Assembly: GCA_902590705.1 (NCBI GenBank)
Contig: CACIXU010000002.1
Coordinates: 1 to 64,000, forward strand
Direction of reading: 5' to 3'
Origin: an uncultured Bacteroidota bacterium
Lineage (GTDB): Bacteria; Bacteroidota; Bacteroidia; Flavobacteriales; Flavobacteriaceae
Length of the DNA: 64,000 nucleotides
The notes beneath the pieces are model-generated. The model had not been told where the DNA came from and did no database searches. It saw only the letters and a list, made by a program, of their open reading frames with translations. This document shows positions 17,984 through 26,582 of this stretch, piece after piece (the first letter of the stretch is position 1; the number at the start of each line of letters is the position of its first letter). Both the position numbers and the translations under genes were made by a program.

Positions 17984-19591
17984 TCAATCTCTAGAAAATA
18001 TAGCTAGAGGCTCCCATTTTTCATTGAAACGATTTGTAGGAAAATTTTCCTGAACTGGACCCTTAGTTGTCCTTCCATTATTTATGGCATTTTTAAATAT
18101 TGATATTAATTCTTTTTCTAATTCTGGTAATTTACCGTAAAGGTTGTTTGATTCTGAAGGGTCATTATCCAGATTGTAAAGCTGGAATTTAGGAAGATTC
18201 TTAGTTTCATTATGAGATGGTTTAGGTGTGCTCCACCCACCAGAACCTGGACAAAAAATGAACTTATAATTCCCCTTTCTAATTGCAAAGCTACCATTAA
18301 TAGAGTGGTGGATTGTATAAGACCTTTTATAGTTATCGTGGGTTTCTTTTGAAAAAAGAGGAACCATAGAAAAACTATCCACACCTTCATTTTGATCTAA
18401 CTTAATATTTAAAATTTCAGCACATGTAGCCATGAAATCTGTAGTACAAATTGTTTTATCTGAACTAGAACCTGGTTGGATTTTTTTTGGCCATTTTATT
18501 ATAAAAGGTACTCTATGGCCACCCTCAAAAATATCAGCTTTATGTCCTTTAAATTTACCGCTAGGGTGATGTCCTTTTTCAGAAAGTAAATTAAAATTAG
18601 CTTCAGGTGAGCATCCATTATCACTTGTAAAAATTACAATAGTATTATTTGAAATTTTCAATTCTTCGAGTAGGTTATCTAGTTCTCCAATATGATTATC
18701 AATCTGCATTACAAAATCAGCATATGAATTAAGACCACTCTTTCCTTGCCATTTTTTAAGTGGAAGAATAGGAGTATGAGGTGATGGAAGAGGAAGGTAC
18801 AAAAAAAAGGATTTATTGTTTTTGACTGCGTCTTTAATAAAAGATTTAGCTTTTTCAAAAAAATTAGGTGTAACCTCTTCATGATCAAAGTCTGACGCAG
18901 TTGGGCCGTATCTCCACCAGGAATAAGGTTTCGGAGCAAAAGTAAATCTGTTAATTTTCGCAGTAGTTTTTTCATTTTCTACGTAAACATAGGGAGGCAT
19001 ATCTAGTGAGCCAGAGTGACCATATGAATATTCAAAACCTAGATCGTTGGGGGAGTTAGTTATTTTTTTTGAAAAATCTATTCTATCGGCTGAACTGTGT
19101 CTTTTTTCACCAAAGCCATAAAATGTCTTTTTTCTTTGATCGGGGTTAGAATCATAATGAATAATTGTATCTGAAAAGGACCAATTCCAGCCTAGATGCC
19201 ATTTACCAATAAATCCTGTTAGGTAACCATTTTGTTTCAAGAAAGAAGCTACAGTGGTTTGATCTTTAGAAATCAAAGCATCAGAGGTACCACTTAATAC
19301 ACTTTTTTTTAATTTACTCCTCCAATTGTATCTACCTGTAAGAATTCCATATCTGGTTGGAGTGCACACTGAAGATGAAGTATGTGCATCTGTAAATTTG
19401 ATTCCATCTTTAGCAAGCTTATCTATGTGAGGAGTTTTAATTTTCCCATCAACATTAAATGTTTTTATGTCACCATAGCCTAAATCATCAGCGAGAATAT
19501 ATATAATATTTGGTTTTCTGAGAGGATTTTTTTCACACGAAATGATTAGAAATAAGACTAAAATCAATCCGTTTATTATTTTATTTTTCAA
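17984..19591 (-). CDS. sulfatase, S1 family (arylsulfatase-like lipoprotein)
   Basis: TTG start followed by a lipoprotein signal ending LIISC19. Metal-binding Asp35-Asp36 (YILADDLGYGD) and the formylglycine motif C76-T-P-T-R80 followed by YGILTGRY fit S1 sulfatases; Thr replaces the common Ser in CxPSR, which the maturation enzyme tolerates. The central VIFTSDNGCSPEANF and EGGHRVPFIIKWPKKI blocks are also typical. 535 residues, complete. It ends 8 bases from the convergent heparinase-like gene. It probably removes sulfate from oligosaccharides released by the lyase. The start is only about 40 bases from the divergent pterin dehydratase gene. Confidence 0.9.
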   Translation of the reverse strand: MKNKIINGLILVLFLIISCEKNPLRKPNIIYILADDLGYGDIKTFNVDGKIKTPHIDKLAKDGIKFTDAHTSSSVCTPTRYGILTGRYNWRSKLKKSVLSGTSDALISKDQTTVASFLKQNGYLTGFIGKWHLGWNWSFSDTIIHYDSNPDQRKKTFYGFGEKRHSSADRIDFSKKITNSPNDLGFEYSYGHSGSLDMPPYVYVENEKTTAKINRFTFAPKPYSWWRYGPTASDFDHEEVTPNFFEKAKSFIKDAVKNNKSFFLYLPLPSPHTPILPLKKWQGKSGLNSYADFVMQIDNHIGELDNLLEELKISNNTIVIFTSDNGCSPEANFNLLSEKGHHPSGKFKGHKADIFEGGHRVPFIIKWPKKIQPGSSSDKTICTTDFMATCAEILNIKLDQNEGVDSFSMVPLFSKETHDNYKRSYTIHHSINGSFAIRKGNYKFIFCPGSGGWSTPKPSHNETKNLPKFQLYNLDNDPSESNNLYGKLPELEKELISIFKNAINNGRTTKGPVQENFPTNRFNEKWEPLAIFSRD

Positions 19592-19631
19592 AGCGTTTTT
19601 TTAAATTTAATGTTCATTTTAATACAACCAA

Positions 19632-19871
19632 ATGTCAAAAAAGTGGTCTACTAATACTGGTAAATTAATTAAAACCTTCGATTTTTCAAATTTTAAGGAA
19701 GCATTAAAATTTATTAATCAAGTTGGTGAAGTTTCTGAAAGATTAAATCATCACCCTAAAATAATAAATGTGTATAATAAAGTTTCTTTTGAATTATGGA
19801 CCCATGACAAAAATTCAATTACTGAATTAGATCATAAATTAGCAAATGAGATTGATAAATTGAAAAATTAA
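19632..19871 (+). CDS. phhB: 4a-hydroxytetrahydrobiopterin (pterin-4-alpha-carbinolamine) dehydratase
   Basis: 79 residues with the complete signature of the family: E36-R-L-N-H40-H41-P42, the strand NVYNKVSFELWTHD with His58, and ITELDHKLA. It dehydrates 4a-hydroxy-tetrahydropterin, recycling the pterin cofactor of aromatic amino acid hydroxylases, and in bacteria without those enzymes may clear damaged pterins. It is shorter than the usual 95-100 residues only at the N-terminus, as in other Bacteroidota. No hydroxylase gene is nearby. Cytoplasmic. Confidence 0.88.
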   Translation: MSKKWSTNTGKLIKTFDFSNFKEALKFINQVGEVSERLNHHPKIINVYNKVSFELWTHDKNSITELDHKLANEIDKLKN

Positions 19872-20001
19872 GAAATTTTAAATTTTGTTATTTCTTAATC
19901 ATTTTAAGCCAAAAATTACTTTTTATTATTTGTTTTTACTAGTTAATTTATCAACTTTTTTCACTTAAAAAAAAATTATATTTACTCTAAAACATCCTAA
20001 A

Positions 20002-20739
20002 ATGAAAAAATTAATCTTAATAACAGCATCTTTGTTTTGCCTAAATCTTTTGGCACAGAGGGAATTTTACGAATTGAGAACATATGAGCTTTATCAGTCT
20101 TCAAACTTTAAAGATTTTAATACTTATTTTGAGGATTATCTTATACCAACCCTTAACAAAAAGGGGATAAATAATATTGGGGTTTTTAAAGAAGCATCAA
20201 TGGATCTTCCAAGAAAAATGTACGTCCTTATTCCTTATCCAAATATTACAGTTTATCAATCTGTAAGTCGTTCAATAAAAGGCGATCCAAATAATGCTGA
20301 TGCATCTGTCAAACTAAATAAAAAAAATAGGCCTATGTATAATCGCTATAGCACATCACTTTATGATGCATTTGAAGGAATGCCAAATTTAGTTAAGCCT
20401 AATAATGAAAATAGATTTTTTGAGCTAAGGACTTATGAAAGTCACTCGGAGGATGCTTATAGAAGAAAAGTTAATATGTTTAATGAGGGGGAGATTACTT
20501 TATTTGATGAGCTTGATTTTGGTTCAGTTTTTTTTGGAGAAAAAATCTCCGGGGATAGAATGCCTTGTTTGACATACCTGCTGTCTTTTGAAAATCTTGA
20601 GGAGAGAAATGAAAATTGGGGAAAATTTGTTCATCATCCCACCTGGGAAAAACTTAAAAGTGACGAGGCATATAAGGACAGTTGTTGTTCCAGTATTACT
20701 AGAGCTTACTTATTACCAATGCCATATTCCCAATTATAA
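20002..20739 (+). CDS. secreted NIPSNAP family protein, two domains
   Basis: Signal peptide MKKLILITASLFCLNLLAQ, then two tandem NIPSNAP (dimeric alpha-beta barrel) modules: the first opens REFYELRTYELYQ, the second ENRFFELRTYESHSE near residue 136. The repeated FxELRTYE strand is the family's signature. Function of exported NIPSNAP proteins is unknown; ligand binding is likely. A TATATTTA element at 19977-19984 may be the -7 box. The stop is 8 bases from the following sulfatase, so the two are almost certainly co-transcribed. Confidence 0.85.
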   Translation: MKKLILITASLFCLNLLAQREFYELRTYELYQSSNFKDFNTYFEDYLIPTLNKKGINNIGVFKEASMDLPRKMYVLIPYPNITVYQSVSRSIKGDPNNADASVKLNKKNRPMYNRYSTSLYDAFEGMPNLVKPNNENRFFELRTYESHSEDAYRRKVNMFNEGEITLFDELDFGSVFFGEKISGDRMPCLTYLLSFENLEERNENWGKFVHHPTWEKLKSDEAYKDSCCSSITRAYLLPMPYSQL

Positions 20740-20747
20740 TTTTTATT

Positions 20748-22595
20748 ATGCGAATATTTCTTTTATTGGGTGCCATTATACTTCAATATCCATCATGTAA
20801 TTCTTTAGAAGTTGATCGTCCTAATATTATTTGGCTAACTACTGAGGACAACTCATCCCATCATATGAGATTGTACAATGAAAATGGTGCACCAATGCCA
20901 GCAATTGAGAAGCTGGCAAGTGGGGGGATTGTTTTTGATAATGCTTTCTCTAATGCCCCCGTATGTTCTGTTGCCAGGAGCACTCTCATAACAGGCTGTT
21001 ATGCACCTAGAATTTTTACTCAATTCCATCGTCGAGCCAAACACGTTCCCCTTCCAAATGATCTTATGCCAATGCCTTATTATTTAAAAAAAGCAGGGTA
21101 TTATACGACTAATAATTCTAAACAAGATTATAATTTTATTTTATCTGAAGAGGTGTGGGATGAATCTTCTACAAAAGCTACTTATAAAAACAGACAGCCA
21201 GGACAACCTTTTTTTCATGTGCAAAACCATACTGTAACTCATGAAGGAAATCTCCATTTTAGTCAAGAGACAATTGACAAAACCGCTGACAGAGATTTGG
21301 AGCACATCAAAGTTTTTCCTTATCATCCCGATACTAAAATCTTTAGATTTTCTTACTATCACTTTCACAATAGACATAAAATTGCAGATCAACAAATAGC
21401 GGACTTTTTGAGAGAACTTAATGGACAAGGTCTTATGGAAGAGACCATAATTTTTTATTACGGAGATCATGGAGGGGTATTACCAAGAAGTAAAGGTTAT
21501 ACATATGAAAGTGGTTTAAAAATTCCTTTAGTAGTATATGTTCCAAAAAAGTGGCAACATTTATTCCCTTATGATAGAGGTTCTAGAAGTCAAACCTTTG
21601 TTGAGTTCGTAGATTTGGCACCCACTGTACTTGCATTAGCTGGAATTAAACCGCCAATGGGAATGGATGGTACCCCAGTGATGGGAAAAGGGGTTCAAAA
21701 ATCTCAAATCAATGAGAAAAATACTGCCTTTGGATATGCTGACAGATTTGATGAAAAATATGATTTGGTAAGGACTTTAAGGGTTGGTAAGTTCAAGTAT
21801 ATTAGAAATTATCAACCATTTAATATGGATGCTTTGTTTAACTTTTATCGTTATAAAATGCTTGCCTATAAAGAGTGGTTAAGTCTTTATAGAAATGGTA
21901 AACTAAACGACATTCAAAGTCAGTTTTTTCAACCCAAAAGCCCAGAGGCATTATACAACTTAAATTTAGATCCACATGAGGTCAATGATCTTTCTAAATC
22001 TGAGGATCACAAGGAAATTCTTCTACAAATGAGACGTCAGCTCCAACAGAGAATTTCGTCAATGCCCGATTTAAGCTTCTATCCTGAACCCTATCTTTTA
22101 AATAATGCCATAGAAAATCCAACTACTTTCGGTCAAAATAATAAAGCAGCAATAGCAGAATTGATAGCTATTGCTGATCTTAATTTAGCCCCATTTGAAA
22201 AGGTGGAAGCAAAAATTAAGGCAGCTCTTAGAGATGAAAACCCTTGGAAACGATACTGGGGTCTTATTGTTTGCTCCTCTTTTGGAATGAAAGCTAAAGG
22301 ACTAGTTACGCTAATTCAATCAATACTAAAAACTGATAAAGAAAACTTGGTTAGAATTCGTGCTGCAGAGTATTTAATGCTAAATAAAATTTCGTTTGAT
22401 AAAAAGATTTTAAAAAATTTACTTGAAAATGCTGATTCTGAGACCGAGGCAAATCTTATGCTTAATACCCTTGGCCTTATCAAGGGATACGAACCCAATA
22501 TTAAATTTAATTTTTCAAAAGAAATTTTTCCTACTCAATGGTATGATAAGCCAAATGATTTGGTCAACAGAAGATCAGAGCTTTTATTAAATTAA
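20748..22595 (+). CDS. sulfatase-family protein with non-standard CSVAR active site and C-terminal HEAT-like region
   Basis: N-terminal signal peptide (possible lipoprotein, Cys17). Sulfatase-like fold: PNIIWLTTEDNSSHH with the metal acids near 33-34, then PVC73-S-V-A-R77-STLITG at the position of the formylglycine motif, YYGDHGGVLPRSKGYTYESGLKIPLVVYVP, and FVEFVDLAPTVLALAGI. The motif lacks the Pro (or Ala) at +2 and the Ser at +3 of the usual CxPSR, so maturation to formylglycine is uncertain. Residues from about 470 to 600 look like HEAT-type helical repeats (VRIRAAEYLML, ETEANLMLNTLG). 615 residues. It is in an operon with the NIPSNAP gene and ends one base from the convergent receptor gene. 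Confidence 0.82.
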   Translation: MRIFLLLGAIILQYPSCNSLEVDRPNIIWLTTEDNSSHHMRLYNENGAPMPAIEKLASGGIVFDNAFSNAPVCSVARSTLITGCYAPRIFTQFHRRAKHVPLPNDLMPMPYYLKKAGYYTTNNSKQDYNFILSEEVWDESSTKATYKNRQPGQPFFHVQNHTVTHEGNLHFSQETIDKTADRDLEHIKVFPYHPDTKIFRFSYYHFHNRHKIADQQIADFLRELNGQGLMEETIIFYYGDHGGVLPRSKGYTYESGLKIPLVVYVPKKWQHLFPYDRGSRSQTFVEFVDLAPTVLALAGIKPPMGMDGTPVMGKGVQKSQINEKNTAFGYADRFDEKYDLVRTLRVGKFKYIRNYQPFNMDALFNFYRYKMLAYKEWLSLYRNGKLNDIQSQFFQPKSPEALYNLNLDPHEVNDLSKSEDHKEILLQMRRQLQQRISSMPDLSFYPEPYLLNNAIENPTTFGQNNKAAIAELIAIADLNLAPFEKVEAKIKAALRDENPWKRYWGLIVCSSFGMKAKGLVTLIQSILKTDKENLVRIRAAEYLMLNKISFDKKILKNLLENADSETEANLMLNTLGLIKGYEPNIKFNFSKEIFPTQWYDKPNDLVNRRSELLLN

Positions 22596-22596
22596 A

Positions 22597-25053
22597 TCAG
22601 AATTCTCGCTTTCCAAATTCACTATCGATGAATTTAGCTGTGTTTTTTCTGTCGTTGAAGTTGTAACTTAAACTTAATAAAACCATATCTACTTCATAGA
22701 CATAATTCGTGGTGGTATAAAATTCATCAGGTCGTGAAGTAGTAATCCGCTGCTCATTTGTATTCATTAATCCCATATCTATATTTTTCCAATGAAGTGA
22801 TGCTGTTAATTGGTTGTTCCAAAACCGTTTTGTTAGGGTTAAATTTGGAGAATAAAACCTTGAATCCTCTCCCTGAGCTGTTACTCGATTAGACAGGTAA
22901 TTAAAATTAAATTGAACAAATGCCTCATCTGAAAAACGATAAGTACTATTTAAATTCAAACTGTATATAAATCCCTTAGAATAAATTGGGCGATTATCAA
23001 ACTCTCCATCAATTTTATAGTTATACAAATTGACAGAGGCGAACGTTTTAAGTTTTTTGGCTAAAGTAAGTTCTGAACCGATTTCCCCACCTAAAGCCTT
23101 AGCATTTCCAACATTGGAGTAAATTCGATTCAAAATAGTGTCATTGTAAACAGTATTGACTCTATTTATTAGATTATCTACATTACGGAAATAAATCGTA
23201 GAAAATAAACTGCTGCCTCTATTATTCTTAAAATTAATGCCAATTTCCAATTGGTCTATGAATTCAGGATGTAGATTAGGATCACCTTGTTCAAGTGTTT
23301 CTGAATGTTCGCGTTCTGGAAATGGATTCATTTTAAAAGTAGTGGTTCTATCAATCCTTTTGCTGTAGGCCAGCTTAATACTTGCTTTGCTATTAATTTC
23401 ATAATTAATACTAGCCGAAGGAAACATCTTTATGAAATTAAGTGAATAATCTTTATCAAGTAACCCTGATTTGTCTTTTAAGGATAGGTCGCGTTGCATA
23501 TTTTCTACCCGAAGTCCTGAGGTAATAGTCCATTTCTCAAAACTTCCATTATACTGGAAGTAGCCAGAATGGATTGAGCGTTTTAGATTTACTTCGCTTG
23601 AAAATTCTGGTACTAATTCAAAAACTTGGGTAATATTATTTTTCCTTTCATAAACAAAATCTCCATTGTGATCGAGGTTTCTATATTGATATCCTATTTC
23701 AAAAGTTCCATTAGAAAGGGGTCTAAATTGATAATCCAAATTGATTCTTAAACCATAAAGGGGATTATTATTTGTGTTGTATTCATCCTGGTATATGATT
23801 GAATTATCTGGAAATCCTAAATTTCTGTTGGTCGTTGGGCCACCAAGTAAAGTATATTCATAAAGTATGGAGGAACTTAGTTCAGCCTCATTTTTAAACT
23901 TATGTTCATAATCTAAGCTCCCTAAAATAAAATCACTCTTTCTTATTCTCAGGTTTTCATTGTAGTATTGAAACTCATATTTGATATCAGAAATAATTGC
24001 ATAGTTTGCGTAATAAATAATATCTGCCGTTCGATCTTTTGTTCTTTTCCCTGCAAAAAGTCCTAGAGAAAAAAGATCACTTTCAGTTAATTGGTAGTCT
24101 GCAGTTAACCTACCTGAATAATTGATTTCATCAAAACTTCGCTCTCCGTCGGAGGGGAAACGTGTATATTTATCACCGATAATAGTATAAACATCCCCTT
24201 CCCTTCTTCCTGAAAGATCATTTCGCTGAAAGCTAAACCCAGTTGATAAATTCCATTTTTCACCTACAGTATTGTAGGTGATGTCAGCGCCATAGCGCTG
24301 AGCGATTTCAGCGTTTTCGTAATCTTGTATTGAGGGGGCCCCTAAAAGTGTATTGACTTGAAAATAATCCCCTTTTACCACATTTTTAAGAGTTAAAATA
24401 TTAATAATCCCTGCCTTGCCTTCCGCATCATATTTTGCAGAGGGAGATGTAATGACTTCTATATTTTTAATACTATTTGCGGGAATTTGATTTAAAAAAC
24501 TTTTAATGTCAGACTGAATAGGCTTGTCATTGAGTAAAATGACAAATCCACGACTTCCTCTTAAGCTGATCTCTCCATTAGCATTAATACTGATTGAAGG
24601 AATATTTCTAATCAAGTCTGTAGCATTACCTCCCCTTGCAATTGAAAATTCACTTGCTCTATAAACTTGCCTATCAATTTTACTTTGAATTGATGACTGA
24701 TTGGTACTTAAAACTACCTCATCCAATAGGGTTTGGTTTGGACGCAAGAAAATATAACCTAACGCAACCTCTTTTCCTGTCCCAATCTTTAGCAAACCAC
24801 TTTTTTGAGTTTCATATCCTAAGAAATAAATTTCAATAGTATAATCTGTTTTGGGAATTATATTTATCTCAAAACTTCCATCTTGTTTTGAAATGGTTCC
24901 GTCTAAAACTTCAGCACCATTCATTACAGTAATAGTTGCGTATTCAATTGGAGCTTGGTTTTGACTGTCCAAAATGATTCCAGTAATTTGCCCGAAAATA
25001 GATAGTGGTAAAAGACATGAAAGCAGTGAAAAGCAATAATAAGTTCTTAACAT
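22597..25053 (-). CDS. TonB-dependent receptor-like outer membrane beta-barrel protein
   Basis: Signal peptide, then a carboxypeptidase-regulatory-like beta-sandwich (ITGIILDSQNQAPIEYATI) at about 23-110, a plug domain (GNATDLIRNIPSISINANGEISLRGSRG) at about 135-230, and a long barrel of the outer-membrane beta-barrel family 3 type ending in an aromatic residue (KREF). 818 residues. It probably imports a ligand with TonB energy, or is a related barrel with another role. No SusD partner is next to it, so it is not a standard SusCD glycan importer. Its start lies 47 bases downstream of a TAACTTTG element. Confidence 0.85.
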   Translation of the reverse strand: MLRTYYCFSLLSCLLPLSIFGQITGIILDSQNQAPIEYATITVMNGAEVLDGTISKQDGSFEINIIPKTDYTIEIYFLGYETQKSGLLKIGTGKEVALGYIFLRPNQTLLDEVVLSTNQSSIQSKIDRQVYRASEFSIARGGNATDLIRNIPSISINANGEISLRGSRGFVILLNDKPIQSDIKSFLNQIPANSIKNIEVITSPSAKYDAEGKAGIINILTLKNVVKGDYFQVNTLLGAPSIQDYENAEIAQRYGADITYNTVGEKWNLSTGFSFQRNDLSGRREGDVYTIIGDKYTRFPSDGERSFDEINYSGRLTADYQLTESDLFSLGLFAGKRTKDRTADIIYYANYAIISDIKYEFQYYNENLRIRKSDFILGSLDYEHKFKNEAELSSSILYEYTLLGGPTTNRNLGFPDNSIIYQDEYNTNNNPLYGLRINLDYQFRPLSNGTFEIGYQYRNLDHNGDFVYERKNNITQVFELVPEFSSEVNLKRSIHSGYFQYNGSFEKWTITSGLRVENMQRDLSLKDKSGLLDKDYSLNFIKMFPSASINYEINSKASIKLAYSKRIDRTTTFKMNPFPEREHSETLEQGDPNLHPEFIDQLEIGINFKNNRGSSLFSTIYFRNVDNLINRVNTVYNDTILNRIYSNVGNAKALGGEIGSELTLAKKLKTFASVNLYNYKIDGEFDNRPIYSKGFIYSLNLNSTYRFSDEAFVQFNFNYLSNRVTAQGEDSRFYSPNLTLTKRFWNNQLTASLHWKNIDMGLMNTNEQRITTSRPDEFYTTTNYVYEVDMVLLSLSYNFNDRKNTAKFIDSEFGKREF

Positions 25054-25099
25054 TTTACACGATATCTATTTAATGGACTTTATTTAATTGGAGTATTAT

Positions 25100-25107
25100 C
25101 AAAGTTA
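25100..25107 (-). promoter_or_regulatory. -7 promoter element of the beta-barrel receptor gene
   Basis: Read on the minus strand this is TAACTTTG, a full match to TAnnTTTG, 47 bases before the ATG at 25053. No convincing -33 TTG was found at the expected distance. Confidence 0.45.
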
Positions 25108-25178
25108 AGTGTTTTTTATCCTTATTTAGAGATTTTTGTTTAAATAAGACTTATCTGGATTAAAAGAAATTAATAGGA

Positions 25179-26582
25179 TTAATGAGAGACGTAAAGACCA
25201 TCTTTTCTTCTGATTATTTGCGGATTTAATTTTCTTAAAATTTCTGGGGCAATTTGACTCTTGTGTCTGTTTTGTATTATAACTGAAAATATTTTCGAAC
25301 TGTTAATCATGCTTTCCAATTCCTCAGGAGTGATAACCTTTACTCTCCCCTTAGAGTAGAACTGACTTGAATATGATTTAAATAACAAGGCATATAATAT
25401 TGTTCCATCAATAACAGATTGCTGAACCATATATTTGTCAGTACTTTCAGAAATGGCCTGCTGGGTAGGTTTTAAAAAGTAAGCCCCAAATAAAAGAATA
25501 GGAAGGCTTAATGCGATTGTTAAAATATATCTTTTTCTTTTAAAAGTACTCCAGTTTGATACAATTATAAGCGAAATTGGGATCATTACAGGTAAAGTAT
25601 AGGTGTGGATAAGACTTTTTGAAAAGGTAAAAAAGAAAGGGGTCCATAAAACCCATAACCAAAGAAATAGTTGCCATTGATCATTCCAATAATTAACAAT
25701 TTTACCTTTGACTTTTCCCATTAGAATGAATGACCATGGTAGTGCGCCAGCAAATAGAAAAATCCAAATTATTCCAATAGGCTGTTGTTTTGGAAAGCCG
25801 TATTTGTCTCCTGCCCAGCTGGAGTCTATAAATCTCAAAAAATGTTCTCCTACAACAAAATAATCAATGAATCCAGGTGAATTTTTTTCCATCAGAAAGT
25901 ACCATGGAAGTGCAATTATTAAAACAATCAAAATACCCAAAAGCCAAGGCAATTGGAGAATCTTTTTTGGAGAGACTCTAAATCTCACCAGCCATATTAA
26001 AATTGGTGGAATAGTTAATACCCCGACAAGTGGTCCTTTTGACAATAACCCCAAGCCAATTCCCACAAAAAAGAGGCCACCCCAAAGAATATTATTTTTT
26101 GCATGAATACATTCCCAAAAACCTAACATTGTTAACGCGACAGAAAAGGACAGCATTAGATCAGTGGAGATCACACCACCATGAAGGAAGAATTCAGGTA
26201 GGGTAAATAGAATGATACCAGGGATGAAGAAATTAATTTTTTTTTGAATGGCGTATCGGCCTAGCAGTAATGCAACTACCATCGAAATAATTAAGTAAGG
26301 TAGCCGAAGTGCAAACTCGTTTTCACCAAATAAAATAGATGAACTTGCTGAGAGCCAAGTTGAGAGCGGGGGCTTTGCCCAAAAAGGTATTCCATAGTCT
26401 ATTTGAGGAACTATCCAATTACCTGTTTCAGCCATTAATCTGGCAATCTCACCATATCGAGCTTCGGTTTTATCAGTTAGTGGTATAATGCTGTTTAACA
26501 GAGCACGAATCAAAAAAAGAATGCTAAAAAATAAGCCATATAAAGTTGAGAAGTCTTTTTTAATAATTTTGAAGTCAATCAA
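25179..26582 (-). CDS. ArnT-like GT39-family glycosyltransferase
   Basis: Polytopic membrane protein of 467 residues with the GT-C signature near the N-terminus: D37-K-T-E40-A-R-Y (PMT_2/ArnT type) after the first helix, then GNWIVPQIDYGIPFWAKPPLSTW, which forms the lipid-sugar binding loop. About 10-12 membrane helices follow and a short soluble tail. The family moves a sugar from a polyprenyl-phosphate carrier onto lipid A, protein or another acceptor on the periplasmic side. Start is TTG at 26582, overlapping the stop of the GT2 gene (TTGA), so the two form an operon in which the GT2 enzyme likely makes the lipid-linked donor. Confidence 0.85.
   Translation of the reverse strand: MIDFKIIKKDFSTLYGLFFSILFLIRALLNSIIPLTDKTEARYGEIARLMAETGNWIVPQIDYGIPFWAKPPLSTWLSASSSILFGENEFALRLPYLIISMVVALLLGRYAIQKKINFFIPGIILFTLPEFFLHGGVISTDLMLSFSVALTMLGFWECIHAKNNILWGGLFFVGIGLGLLSKGPLVGVLTIPPILIWLVRFRVSPKKILQLPWLLGILIVLIIALPWYFLMEKNSPGFIDYFVVGEHFLRFIDSSWAGDKYGFPKQQPIGIIWIFLFAGALPWSFILMGKVKGKIVNYWNDQWQLFLWLWVLWTPFFFTFSKSLIHTYTLPVMIPISLIIVSNWSTFKRKRYILTIALSLPILLFGAYFLKPTQQAISESTDKYMVQQSVIDGTILYALLFKSYSSQFYSKGRVKVITPEELESMINSSKIFSVIIQNRHKSQIAPEILRKLNPQIIRRKDGLYVSH

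Noticed and set aside
18118-18390. Alternative-frame ORF inside the CTPTR sulfatase gene
   Set aside because: Shadow of the sulfatase reading frame; composition has no recognisable protein feature.
17984-19591. Thr in CTPTR as a sign of an inactive sulfatase
   Set aside because: The maturation motif needs Cys, Pro and Arg, all present; Thr at this position occurs in active families.
5266-25053. A classical polysaccharide utilisation locus
   Set aside because: No SusC/SusD pair is present; the barrel at 22597-25053 is of another family and stands alone.
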